Shown here: one piece after another, positions 51,632 through 63,770 of the stretch | Numbering within the stretch: the stretch's first letter is position 1 | Layout: every line of letters begins with the position of its first letter | NCBI GenBank assembly: GCA_025786725.1 | Contig: JAHLTZ010000008.1 | Location: 682,001-746,000 of the forward strand | Source: Syncephalis fuscata | Taxonomy: Eukaryota; Zoopagomycota; Zoopagomycetes; Zoopagales; Piptocephalidaceae | Reading direction: 5' to 3' | Length of the DNA stretch: 64,000 nt | The notes under the pieces: model-generated | What the model was told of the DNA's origin: nothing | Database searches by the model: none | What the model saw: only the letters and a program-made list of their open reading frames with translations | Program-made: the position numbers and the translations under genes

Positions 51632-52314
51632 TCAAAAACGCTTTTTAATCTGGTAATAACTATTACGAATTAATATTAAAGCACTTATATGGGATCAGTA
51701 ATTAGTGTTGATATTCAATTTAGATATACTATTCTTGTGATTAACCACATGCAATTTTAACAGATCAGTCGGTTCATGGTGTATTTTTAGTTGTGCTTTT
51801 ACGTGGCATTGTCACAATATCAGAATAGTAGCAACATATCAGCTGCCAAACTAGTTACTATGGTTTACAATGACAATTTTGTATAACCTTAGAATACATA
51901 ATTATTACATTTATTTGTAAACTGATTGTTAAACTATATGCATTGGCATGTAATATTTTGGGCAAGTAGCTCCATCAAATAAAAGCTATATAAAATAGAG
52001 GCGAATGATTAAGAAAGAAACAGCCCCACATGATAGCTGCTAAACTGGAAATATGACCAGCTAAAATCAAATTACTAGCGGCTTTCATTATTAGTAGTTA
52101 AACACACGTTTTGAGTATCCTGTTTGGTAATCTAAAATGGCATCTAGCCCATGCTAGCATTCTCTTATGGTATTTTATCTGGGGCTAAAATAGCCGCTAG
52201 GTACTTATTTAAATATTTTTTATCGCATATACAGCGTCTCATTTCCGTTGTTTTCATCAACACTTTTTATACAATTAAGTTATACGTTTTATACAAAAGT
52301 TGATTATAGTGATA
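51632..52314. other. Intergenic upstream of the subtilase-like gene
   Basis: AT-rich. A short inverted motif occurs here: tactagcggct at about 52073 and agccgctaggta at about 52191. No gene was recognised. Confidence 0.45.
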
Positions 52315-54151
52315 ATGGTAATGCAAACACATCAATTTATTACTTTTGTACTGCTGCTGCTTTGTTCAACACAACATTTTATCATAGGCAGTACCAAAAT
52401 ATATGATGATAACTTTTATGCAATAGCCAACTCCCGCCATCCCGTTATTAGCTCTAAAATCACCGGCAAACCAATTTATGTAACACCTTACTATGTGCCC
52501 ACCGGTATTCAAGCACTTCACACCGTGGGCTTCAAAGGGAAAGGCGTAAAACTCGGAATCATTGATAGTGGCATTAATCTTAGAGCTACTGCATTTGAAG
52601 GAAACTATGAATATAATCACAAATTTATAGCTGCTAAATATGGCCAAGTTAAAGATCGATCTAAATGCAACAAACGCGGCATAGGTCTAGCAGGGATCGC
52701 CGTTGCAAAAACCAACTATTTTACTGGAGTTGCGCCCGAGGCAACACTTGGCACTTATTGCGTATTTGGCTGCGAAGGTCCAACTTCAAGCTCGATAGTG
52801 CTGCAAGCTTTGACAACTGCAGTATACAAAGATCAAATGAAAATTATTGTATTACCAGAAATTGCCATTGCAGATGAAAGTAGCACCCAATTGAGACTAA
52901 CAATCGAAGATGCTGCGAAACACGGTGTGATTATGATTGTTGCAGCAACGGTCAACAATTTTATAGACCAGCAACACTTTTCATATAAAAACCTTCCTGT
53001 ATTAGGCGTTGGCGGTGCTAAACAAAAATATCGTTTATCGCATTGGTTTGAAGAAAAAACAACTGGACGTCGTATTGAATTTACGTCCAGATGTTCAGAC
53101 ATGAGCTATAGCTTTGGCGAAGTAGATATCTTTCCCAACGATCCTATAGGTGCACCAGATGGACAGTTTAATGGATTACATCAGGAGGCATTGCACTTAT
53201 CTGGTATAGGAAGACGGAAATAATGCCATACTAAAGCTCGCTAAAACAATAGGAATGACTGCACTTATCATCGTAAACGACTCTTACAAATTAAAGCAAC
53301 AATGTGATACACCTTTGTTTAGCATTAGTGAAGAAGATGCTTTATTTATAAAAAAAGGCTACGAGAATAAGCCTAGATACAAATATATTTTTGCAGAAAA
53401 GTATGGCTACACTAAGGATGGCAGCGTTACTGTCGACACAGCTGGGCCACAAGATCAGCCATTCATACCACCTTTCTATCCTGACATTTTGGCACCAAGC
53501 TATGATGTTTATACTACCACCGTTTATGAAAAAAGAGGCGAGCCTCATTTCAGCGATATATCGGCTGCTGTTGCATATGTTGCCGGTGCAACTGCACTGA
53601 TAGTTGAACTCAATCGAAATAGGTTGATTGGCATTGGCTATATAAAGGCTGCATTGCAAAACAGCGCAGTTCCAGTCAAAGACAGAGGTGTAGATTATTA
53701 TGCACCTGCATTATATCAGGGTGCAGGCATGATTAATCTTAACAAGCTAATAGATGCTAGAAGTATTCGCGCTGAACCATCGTCAGTTAATATGGGATAT
53801 ACGTATGCCAAAGTAGCGAATGTGCCAATCAAGATTTCATCTCTATCTGCCACATCGCTATCGTATAGTTTTCTACACATTCCAACTGCCGCAGTTCCAA
53901 GATTGCCACATACCATTGATATGTCGCTAAGATCATCTGTAATTGCAGAGGTTTTTTTTCCAGAATCTATTGAGCTACAGCCACATCAAATAAGCGAGAT
54001 CGTTATCAAAATTAGTACGCCAACAAATATATTAAAACATGAAATATGGTCATATTCCGGGTATGTTGTCATCGATCCCAATCTTGGAGTCAATGGATCA
54101 CCATCGGAGCATGCTGTTTTTGTTCCGTATGAAGGAACAGTTAAAGGCTAA
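52315..54151 (+). CDS. Secreted subtilisin-like protein lacking the catalytic His (probable pseudoprotease)
   Basis: S8-family fold with a signal peptide (MVMQTHQFITFVLLLLCSTQ). The catalytic Asp motif is kept (KLGIIDSGI, about residue 84). The His motif, normally HGTHVAGI, reads RGIGLAGI, so the catalytic His is Gly (about residue 124). The oxyanion Asn block AAGN reads AATV. The Ser block, normally GTSMAAPHVAG, reads DISAAVAYVAG: the Ser is kept but its Gly-Thr neighbours are not. An inserted PA-like segment (NNAILKLAK...MTALIIVND) and a C-terminal Fn3-like region follow. The frame shifts +1 near 53207-53215. Alternatively a 49-bp intron, 53204-53252, would join the two parts but remove residues that look coding. 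Secreted and accessory; loss of protease activity is a strong inference. Confidence 0.72.
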
Positions 54152-55732
54152 GCAATTCACATATATGTATTCAGCATTAGTCTGGTATTTTATTGCCACT
54201 ATTGCTTTTATAGCAAATTAACTAGTAAATTATATTAAAATTATATATTATTTATTCAACTACAGCATTTAGTATAGTATATTCTCTGTATAGCAAATGC
54301 AAGCATTTTAATTTCTAAGAATTTGTGGACTTGTTATGTTTAAATCAAATGAAATGCATCAATGACTTAGTGTACTGTGTCGTTTAAAAGCAGTATCCAG
54401 TTTGTTTTTAGGAGCAGTTTGTTAACATTGATCATTATTTGGAAACTAAGTGGTTATACTGATTACTTACACATTGAAATTAAACATTCTATTAGTGAAC
54501 ATGGAACTGAATGGTAAATTATATTAACGATTAAATTGTCATTATCGTATATTTATTATCCAATATGCATATTCCTTTTATCCATTTTATCATTTTTATA
54601 ATATAGCTCATTCTGTTTATTAAACACACACTGTTATTTACATATTCCAATACAATTTACTCCTTCAACTCGTTGCGTTATATACATTGTAATTTCAGCT
54701 TTACTATTTATAAACTTCCTTTCGTATATTCATGCTGTTATATAGCATTATTGATTATATTAACCATGTTTATTAATAAAATACAAAAAATAGCTTTGAA
54801 TAAGCAATTAATAAATAGATAGTATAGCCAAGTATTCAAAATAGTTAGCATTATAATTTATTTAATGCACTGTAATGTTTTATTGAAATAAACTTAACAG
54901 CTAAGGTATCTGCTTATACTTTGCTTATCCATAACAGTATCAAACAAATATTTTTTATTAAAGTTTACAACTTGAATTGGCCTATAATTGTTACTAATCG
55001 TTATCAAACTGTCAGATTTGCTATACCATATGATTTTACTTGTAAATGTTAGAATGTGGTGTAACCGAGGCGATATTCATACAATAAATTATATAAAATG
55101 TTGATAGCTATACATTGTGCAGATTAGGCCTTACTGTAGATAGTTAGAATTGTATGGCATGGTTATGAATTATTATTAGCTACAAAAATGGTAACACACA
55201 AACAATCCTTACTTCAACGTCACGCGATGTTGCTAATTTAAGTTTTCAATTAGATGAATTAGTGCACAATAAAAGTAGCTTTAATTATAATATTTTTATT
55301 AATATAAAACAAAATACGTTGGTTGTATGTTATGGCTTTTATAGATAGTGCAACGTTCAGACTGTCTATACCTTTCAGTCATGATTCAATATATGATATG
55401 GCGGCTGTAATACCCAAGCGATATGTTTCAACATTCAATACTGTATAACAGCCCCTTGGACACTACGACTTATGCCATTGACAGCTTGGTCCATAATATA
55501 AATGCAGGTACAGTTATTGTTATAGTTTCTAGATGCCGTAGTATCCCTCCTTATTTCCCTTAAATTTCACATTCTATTCATCTATTACTATCAAAAGGCA
55601 TTCGTTGATCGAGTAGCCCATTAGTAGTTCTGCACTCAAACATTCCTTTACTTATTGACGACTTTCCGTGCTAATTCACGTTCCTTTATTAGCAAATATT
55701 TATCTATTTAGTTGTTCACTTGTTGTCCAAAT
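54152..55732. other. Intergenic, 1.6 kb, with dispersed repeat
   Basis: AT-rich. Contains the repeat copy 54473-54625. No gene was recognised; the GH30 promoter and any upstream leader exon would lie near the right end. Confidence 0.5.
54473..54625 (+). repeat. Dispersed repeat copy, inverted relative to 36268-36422
   Basis: About 150 bp nearly identical to the reverse complement of 36268-36422. It is non-coding, and a third, weaker relative lies near 49670. Confidence 0.75.
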
Positions 55733-57472
55733 ATGGCAATTCGTTATGTCACGACGCTTGATCAGCGATTTCTTTTTACACAACTTCCACCTGCACCAAT
55801 ACACCAATTTACGCCTCTACCCGATGAACGAACATTAAAAATCAAGGATCAATTGCCTCGGCTTAACAAGCAAGAAACGCAGAGTTGCCAATAAGCTATC
55901 GTATTGTGCCAAAGCTTAATATGCCACGACAGCCAATACTAGGCTTTGGTGCTGCTTTAACTGAATCAAGCGCTTATAATCTAATTATCCTCAAGCAAAA
56001 GCAGCCAAGTGAATATCAAAAAGTGCTACAAAATTTATTTAGTGCCAAACACGATGGCAACAGTAATAAAGGTAGCTAAACTAGGCAATTTATTGTTATA
56101 GCTTATTAACAAGCCAACTTTCTATTTAGCTTCAGGTCCAGCGGCTGGTTCAGGCTTACAAGTACTTCGCATACCCATAAGTGCTTGTGATTTTAACACT
56201 GATGGCCATAATTTTACATTGGCTGATAAATCACCAAATTGTGGCACAAGTAAACTATGCAAAGTTCAGCCTGCCAAATTCTTACAAACGGCAGCATGTC
56301 CCGTGGCAATTGATCTTGCTCCATTGCGTAAATATGTTCTACCTGCACTAAAAGACATCATCAAAGTCCAGCCCAACCTAAAACTTGTTATCTCTTCCTG
56401 GTCGGCTCCAAAATGGATGAAGACAAGCGATCGTTTGACGGGCGGTCGGCTTAAAAATGGAATGCAAAGCTGCTATGGTACTTATTTGGCCGATGCTGCC
56501 GCAGCACTTGCGAAAGAGCTCAACGCCCCCAATGCTATCCACGCAATCACCGTACAAAACGAGCCCAATAACGAGACGCAAGCCTATGCCAGTATGCTTA
56601 TGACGCCGGCCGAGGAAACGACCGTAGCTGAAGTGATGCGCGCACGTCTCAACGGACATAAAATGCAATCGGTACGCATTTGGGTACATGATCATAATTG
56701 GGACCGTCCTGATAGGCCAGCTGATTCGTTTAAACGTGATAAAAAGCACGTTATCGATGGTGCAGCTTTCCATTGCTACGATCCAAATGGTGGCCAAGTC
56801 GAAAAACAATCCTGGCTGCACAGCCAATTCCCTGACCGTGCCATTCACATTACTGAGTGTTCAGGTGGTAGATGGTCGCCTAATTTCGGCAATAATCTAC
56901 GCTGGAATTGGCAAAAGCTTTACTGGGGCGGCATCAAGCACTGGGGACAGTCGGTAATGCACTGGAACTTGGCTCTTGATAGTGATAATGGTCCCACTAA
57001 TGGTGGCACTAAAGAGTGTCGCGGTGTTATTACCATTAATACAAAACAACTTAATAGCACTCCACAAAACCGTAATGCTTCAGTAGTTAGTTACGAAGTT
57101 GAATGGTATGGTATGGCACATGCATCTCGTTATTTACCCAATGATGCCCACTACGTCGAATCGGATATTATTTCGGTTAATAGTACTGGCAAGCCAAAGC
57201 CTTGTGTTAGTGATGGTGAAATACAAGTTGTGACCTATGTTGGTAAGGCCACGGCAGAAATGCTAATAATGAATCGATGCGAGAATCAATTGCGTGCTGT
57301 GCACGTTATGCTTGGTAAACGTTCGAGTCTTATTCGCTTGCCACCTGGAAGTTTAACAACGCTCGTTTGGAACGATTTAAACATTCAGCAGCCCACTACA
57401 CATTTACCAACACCAATTCCTCGTAAGCCAATCAGTCTAACTGATAAAGTAAAGCGTTGGTTTAAAAAATAA
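55733..57472 (+). CDS. Glycoside hydrolase family 30 enzyme
   Basis: Retaining beta-glycosidase of the GH30 clan, a family that includes glucosylceramidases and fungal beta-1,6-glucanases. Exons are 55733-56071 and 56136-57472 (64-bp intron). Conserved parts: QPILGFGAALTESSAYNL, LRIPISACDFN, LKLVISSWSAPKWMKTSD, the acid/base Glu in AITVQNEPNNE and the nucleophile Glu in IHITECSGG; WGQSVMHWNLALD follows. The C-terminal beta-structure and the tail WFKK complete it, so the catalytic apparatus looks intact. A -1 break at about 55882-55887 sits at gttgcc; one more T would join the parts. The N-terminus (MAIRYVTTLDQRF) has no signal peptide, so either a leader exon is missed or the enzyme is intracellular. 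Substrate is not determinable here. Confidence 0.82.
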
Positions 57473-57642
57473 TAAAGCAGTTTTAATATCTTCTCAATTA
57501 AGTATATGTGCGCCATTATCAGGTTACAAATGGGATATTAACGAGAGCAAGAGAGGGAGAGAACACATATAAACATACACACTTAGCATGTATGTTATTA
57601 AATCATCGCTTTTTAGAACAAAAAATGAAATAGATGCCTATC
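57473..57642. other. Gap between convergent GH30 and BTB genes
   Basis: 170 bp between the two stop codons; a short purine-rich patch (gagagggagagaa) is the only feature. Confidence 0.55.
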
Positions 57643-59127
57643 CTAAGGCTGTGCCGATGGACCATGTGGATATGCAACGTTAGCTGCATAATGCCCGCTT
57701 GGTAATCCGTTCATAGCTGGAACACGCCATAGAACGCGCTCACGGCCCATTGCACCTGATCGTGGCGGTTTTCTTACAACGGCTACACGCCCGCCTGTAC
57801 TGACCAAATGCAAGAATGACCGATTCTTCACGGTCACTACCCAGTTGACCAGTACGTGCTTGTTTCCGGCGTTGCACTGCTTCCTTTGCCAATTGATGAC
57901 GCTCCATATCAGTGCCACAGCGGAATCTATTCGATTCTATTAGTCGTTTAAACCAGGCAAATCGTAGTGTAGCTAGTGTGCGTAGTAACGCTTCACGACT
58001 GTCAACTGATTGACGCAAATCGTCAAGTAGTCGATCGCATAAATACACATAACTGCATCGCGAATAGCACGACTATAAACGCCATAACGATCGGTAGCAG
58101 TATGGGCTGCTGCTGCTGAAGAACGACTTGGTGGCTGAATATCGTTACTAGTTATTTCTGGCGATAGACCGACAAGTTCATCTGGATCAAAATTGCTATT
58201 TTCAACAAATTCCACATAGATACCAACTGTATCTGCGCGTATATCTGCCTGACAAACGGCAGCAGCCGATGCACATAGATCTTCAAGACCTAGCCACCAA
58301 GCAGCGGCCAGAACTGATCGTGCATTTGCTACTGTCAGTCGGTGTAGTGCTCCAGCCGAATAAAGATGCGCCAATGCAAGACATAGCCCTTCTTTTGTAA
58401 TATTAGATCTTCTGGACGTAGGACTATTCAAATGGTGGTCCACCGTTCATTCCACTATTGCTATTAATATTACTCGCTGGTGCAAATATCCTGGTGATGT
58501 AGATCCAGGTGTGGCTATAGCAGTATCAGTCCCCGTGCCATTCGTATCTGGGGTATGTAATCCACTGATTGATGATTGCTGCTGCAACTGCGTCTTATTA
58601 GATGCAGATACCATAAGTAAATGGCGAAATAGCGGTGAAGCTGATACTACCACTGTATGTAGATTAAAGGCTAGCTGATAGGCTGGCACCTGTACACAAG
58701 ATCGCTAAAGGCCCCAGTCTGAAATGCATGATGTAAATGGGCACAGATAGCTTCATGACGTGCATGGGTCGCTGCCATAAGTCCAGGTAACGGACTGGCC
58801 TGTATACCGTTACTGTTACCGTTACTGGCCGTACTTTCTTTAACATGTGTCAGTACCATGATATCATATCGTATATAATTATGAAACAAATAGCTTACCT
58901 TTAGTGCTATTGTGTTGCTCATGCATTGTTTCGTTTACAGACAGTATTCCTTGCGCAATCGATCCTTCAACTAATGACGATGAATGTGCTTGCAAACGTT
59001 GCTGTACGGTTAGCGTGTTGTTTGTATACTGGTTCGTGCTTGGTACGTCAGACGATGTTGCCTGTGTGTACGGCAACCACTTTGGCTTGATTGGCGAGTC
59101 GTCGTCGGTCAACAATGCTGGATCCAT
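57643..59127 (-). CDS. BTB/POZ domain protein with several frame breaks
   Basis: Probable protein-interaction adaptor. The start is MDPALLTDDDSPIKPKWLPY at 59127; one intron, 58838-58898, fits in phase. The BTB fold reads HHAFQTGAFSDLVYR, then YQLAFNLHTVVVSASPLFRH and, after a Ser/Thr/Gly insert, ITKEGLCLALAHLYSAGALH and ANARSVLAAAWWLGLEDLC. Downstream are TRFAWFKRL-like helices (ATLRFAWFKRLIE) and a C-terminal block ERVLWRVPAMNG. The frame changes at about 58685 (-1), 58470 (-1), 58440 (+1), 58045 (-1) and 57790 (+1). Five breaks in 1.5 kb is the highest density in the window, so either the assembly is poor here or the gene is decaying. The conserved blocks show no internal stops within their frames. 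Confidence 0.65.
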
Positions 59128-59289
59128 AAGTTAATCCTATGAAGCAATCAAACAAGCCACATGGAAAAAAAGAAGAAAGAAAGAATGTGTGGATGGATGA
59201 TGATGATGATGATGCAAATACACACTCTACACTTTACTATAATTGTCACTACAGTGTTGTCAGTATGTATATTTTCTATTTATTAAATT
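59128..59289. other. Upstream region of the BTB gene
   Basis: Short AT-rich region with a GATGAT run at about 59195-59214. Presumably the BTB promoter. Confidence 0.45.
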
Positions 59290-60672
59290 TGCTATTATAC
59301 TAATAAACATATTCTATGATAATAAGTAGTTTAGTGTCAAATGATTTATTCTATTTTATTTGATTATTTTATTATACTTACTATTATATTGAGAATATGT
59401 TTTACGATAATGAGTAGTTTTGGTGTTGGTTGACATCAGTATTAATTCACTCATATTAACAAATACAATCTACGTCATCGCATTTCCTTTCTCTTTCTTT
59501 ACACTTGACACATATACCATTGCATATCTTGTACACTTATATATATAGTTGTTATTTACACTATATCCTTGCATTGCTCTTTTGTAATCTGACCTTTTTG
59601 CAATTCACCTTCATCACTCCAATCAATGATGGCACTTTTATTGACATAGTAAATGCACTTTTGAATTGTTGTTATGCTATGTTGAATATATTATGTAAAA
59701 TATCGCTGTATACTTTGATTTTGCCATAATTGTTATTGTAAGTCATCTGGCAATAGCTTTGCAATTTCAATAGCAATAGTGCAGGCAACACTTTGAGACT
59801 ATATAAGCTGTTACAGCACGATCTACGATAGCGATCTATAGTAAACAAAGTATATAGTGATTGTGGTGGCTATATCTCTGCGATTGTCTCTTTATTCTCT
59901 TCCACTGCTTGAACAATCTCACTCATCAGTACTTTTCTGTATGTGGCCAGTGAAGACTGTATGGTGCTGAATTGGTCTTTTTGATATTGCACTATTTGTC
60001 CTGAATCAATACTTGACTGGTTTTGGTTAAGCATTTTTGATTATATACTCGACCAGTTTACAGTTTAAACGCGTGTCATTTATCAAGTTTTGTATGTAAA
60101 TGTTACTACAGTTTATTGAATATGCTATGGTTTTTGCAAACGTAGATGATGTTATGGAATAGCCGTATGCGTTCTCATATTGATATATTTATTTTACTAT
60201 ACATATGCTTTATATATTTATATTGGAAAAAGATTATAAGTATATCTCTTTTGTTTTATTAGAATGTAAAGTGCTATAAATACAAATAAATAGTCAAATA
60301 AAGTATAGGATTATTAATGACAAAGCATAGTATGTATATGTGCATATGTTAAATAAACCAGATTGAATCTACAAATAATATAACTACATATAAAAATACG
60401 CTTTATTGCTAAAAGTAGTCAATAGAACATGAAATGGATGAATAAACAAAAGAATATACAACCTAGTAAACACAATAGATTGAGTAAATTAACTATATAA
60501 TAAATATAGCTAGTGATAATGAGATAGATGATAAACAATGTGTAATCAATAGACAATACAATGATATGCAATGGGAAGATGAATAAAATAAAGTTGGAGA
60601 AATAAGAATACAGGATAGAATAATATTGTTATAATAGATAGAATAGATGGCATAACAATTATATTTATTGAT
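59290..60672 (-). repeat. Large dispersed repeat, copy B (inverted partner of 42920-44475)
   Basis: The best-matching part is 59466-60672, in the opposite orientation to 42920-44170; weaker similarity covers 59290-59465. It carries the same short ORF on the minus strand from about 60032, but a 1-bp deletion relative to copy A shifts the end. Together the two copies flank 15 kb containing the kinase, foldback, subtilase-like, GH30 and BTB loci. Confidence 0.85.
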
Positions 60673-61108
60673 TGGCTATATTGTTTGTATGTATTTACAG
60701 CTGCACATATTGATTCATTATTATGGTTATATGAATTGTATATAACGAGATAGCTATACTGTTTAATAAATAACTGCATGCTTTTATATGGCTATTTAAA
60801 ATTAAATAATAGATTATCTAAACATTGTATTGCTTTAGTTGGTAGATAAATAACAATTTCATTTACATAATAATGATATATATATATCAATCAACTCTAG
60901 AATAGTTTACATAGATCCTAATAAATGATGGTCTGTTGATGCTGCTATGAATAAGCAAATGTTTGTTAGTTTATACAATCAATTAAGCAAACACATTACA
61001 AATAAAACAATCACGAATAAGCAGTGATTTAATGATCAATGAAAGCAGTAGCAACTTGCAAAATAGTTAATGAATGGTTATAAGCAAGTCAGTTGTCTCA
61101 ATAGACAA
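60673..61108. other. AT-rich spacer downstream of Argonaute
   Basis: No gene or structured RNA was recognised. Confidence 0.5.
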
Positions 61109-63770
61109 TTAAGAGTAGAAAAGCACAGTACGTAAACTGTTTACAATGGGCACATAATCGTAGGTTGACGCGGCCGAAACTGAACTCGCTGTATCGCTTG
61201 CCTGGTCGTTGGTCATGTAATGGCGTGCGCGATCTGCCAACAAATGAGCCCAGTAAACAGCTGGAACAAGACTGACACTACGAGAACAGCGTGAATATGT
61301 ATAGCTTAGACGATTTGTCATGTCTTGCACAGCATCTGGACCTAAATTATTTTCGTCATATAAAACGACATAGTGCACAGGATTACAAGTGCCTTGAATA
61401 CCGGCATGCGCTTGAAGGAAAAAGTCGTAAATATATGGATCAGTAATATCGTGATCAACTACCGTGCCTGGTTTACAGTTGCCAGAACGATCGGTCGCCT
61501 GTGGACCGGCTTGAGCTGGGAACAGACGTGTATGGTGTCGTTTCTTTGCAATAATAAATGTTAACTTTGGATTGTACTTAGGACTGAGTTCGTGACATGC
61601 TTTCTTGATAGCTTTCACTTCTGCTTCAAATACGCGCTGGAATTGTCCATCTGAGACACCATCTCGATAGAAGAAAATACGCTGAGGCTCAACGCCTGAC
61701 TTGCGACGGAAGTTAATAAGGATTTCTTTGGTCATTGAGCCTAAATCAGAAATAATATCTTCATGGCCATCTTGGACACGATAGGTACCATCATAATTGG
61801 ATAACTGCGGATCGAGCGAGCCACAAACGGCAGCAATCGATGGACGACTTAAATCTTGCTTGGATCCAGTTGGATGAGACATGTCGGCACCCATAATGAT
61901 GGTTGGTACACTAGTGACCATTGGGATTGATCGATCAACTAGCTTGCTATTCGTGCCGCCGAGCTTTTTATTTACTTTAAGGCTCATATTGCCGCAATAC
62001 TATAATATTATAAATAAATAAGTAATAATACAATAATAATGATATCAATAATTGCTATTGCTTATTTACCTGAGGATTAGGACGCTCAACATGTTTAATA
62101 CGCATGCATTGCGTAATAATACCCATCTGCGTCTCTGCCACTTTTTTAATTCTACCATAGAAATCAGTAGTATTTTGAAAGAGGGCAAAAATAACCTGTG
62201 GTGGTGCCTTATATTTTGACTTGGCCTTTACAAATGCTTGTTGGAGTATGTGGCCGGGATCTCCTTGTGCATTGCCGTAGATAATAGGCGGGTCTTTTGC
62301 AACTACATTCATACCTTTCTGGGTGAACTGAGCTCCCATAAATCCAAAGTAATCTTGTATTTGACGAAGCGGGTAATATTTCTCTGGCACGAATGCAATC
62401 ACAGCCCACGAACCAATAGTCACTGGTACGAGTAAGCGTTTACCTTGCAATGACCACTGACCATCATTTGGTGTGACCACGGCATCTCGACCAGTGGCTG
62501 GATTGTATGCAATACGTGGTGCTTCTAATTGCCGGCTACGAATCGTGACCATTTTAGGATCGACACGTAGGCCAAAACGCTTCAATGTACTGTCGTTGGC
62601 AAAATCCACAATACGATGGCAGTCATTAATCTTATTACGACGTGCATGTGGTTTATCAGCTGCGTATTTTATCATGTCAGCCAACTGCTTCTCATCCAAT
62701 TGGCCCCTAACGCGCTGATTGGGTTCAATCACACAAACTTCCATTGGGAATGTTGTTCCTTTGCTTGTAACACTATGAAATAATAAACTGTATTGGCATC
62801 AACTATTTAACAATGGCTATATATCTTACATGCATGGCAACTGTGGAAACCTCAATCGATAGTTGTATCGTGTTTGGAAGTAACTTGCTACATTGGTCTT
62901 TTCTTTAGTATCGCCAATTGAGAATACCGTGTCCTTTGCTGATTTTCGCGTCAGACTATGGATTCCATAACGTGGCTTAAATCCTTGTCGATGGGTTACA
63001 TGAACCTTTATGTTTTTGAGATGCCGTTCTAAGCCTTTGATTGAGTTATTGTTTAGTCTGCTTGCTATTCTTTCAGGTCCATTGACATAAAGTGCATCGG
63101 CAACAAATTGAATCAGCGGTCCTTGGCGGTAAAAAGCACTAGTTGTCGTATTGATGTTTAACATGAGACCGGTTTCACCTGGCCGCACTGTCATGTAATA
63201 GCCGCGCCACGCTTCTACACCACCTGGTAAAGGTGATGAATCCTCACCCGTATAAAGTGACCGACCAATTGATAGAAACCGACTTGCAGCCATATGGCGG
63301 AATATAACCTCCAAGGCCATAGTGGGTAACAGAAGTGCTTGTGGATCACGTACTTTGCCCGAATAATACGCGTTGATCAATGACATGTTGGCGACGGCCA
63401 CTTTACGAAGCATTACTTTAAAAATACGTGGTTTTCTTTTACCGCTATTATTGCCATCCGATTCGGGTAATAAAACGTCGACGCTTAACGCATCGCCCGC
63501 TGCCATTGGATGTAGTGAAAACGCACTGGCCGCACCATCATACGCCAAGTACGCCTTGCCTAGCTTGTCACGGTGCACTACGTGTAACTGCTCGATAACC
63601 TGTCTTTTTACATCTTTATCTTTACACTCTTTATTGTTGATACTGATCTTGACGTCCAAATGAATAAGATTGCCTGAAGGTATGTTACTCAATTTAAAGT
63701 GATTGGCAACTACATTTCCTGGTTTGCCTATTTTAGCATAGCCAGGACGGCTTAGGAGTTGTACAGACAT
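61109..63770 (-). CDS. Argonaute protein, catalytically complete
   Basis: Core effector of RNA interference, which binds small RNAs through PAZ/MID and cleaves targets with PIWI. Three exons: 62830-63770, 62070-62772 and 61109-61999; introns of 57 and 70 bp, all phases fit, no frame break in 2.5 kb. The total is about 845 residues, usual for fungal Argonautes. The N and linker regions start MSVQLLSRPGYAKIG. The linker shows GVEAWRGYYMTVRPGETG and LMLNINTTTSAFY. PAZ ends near RFPQLPCIV, followed by FPMEVCVI. The L2/MID region precedes PQYCGNMSLKVNKKLGG. In PIWI the tetrad is present: Asp in MGADMSHP, Glu in VQDGHEDIISDL, Asp in FYRDGVSDGQF and His in YWAHLLADRARHY. The C-terminal end is LRTVLFYS. 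Which Argonaute paralogue it is cannot be said. Confidence 0.93.

Noticed and set aside
53204-53252. 49-bp intron in the subtilase-like gene instead of a +1 shift
   Set aside because: It fits in phase, but the removed sequence reads as good coding (NNAILKLAKTIG) that suits the PA-like segment; kept only as an alternative.
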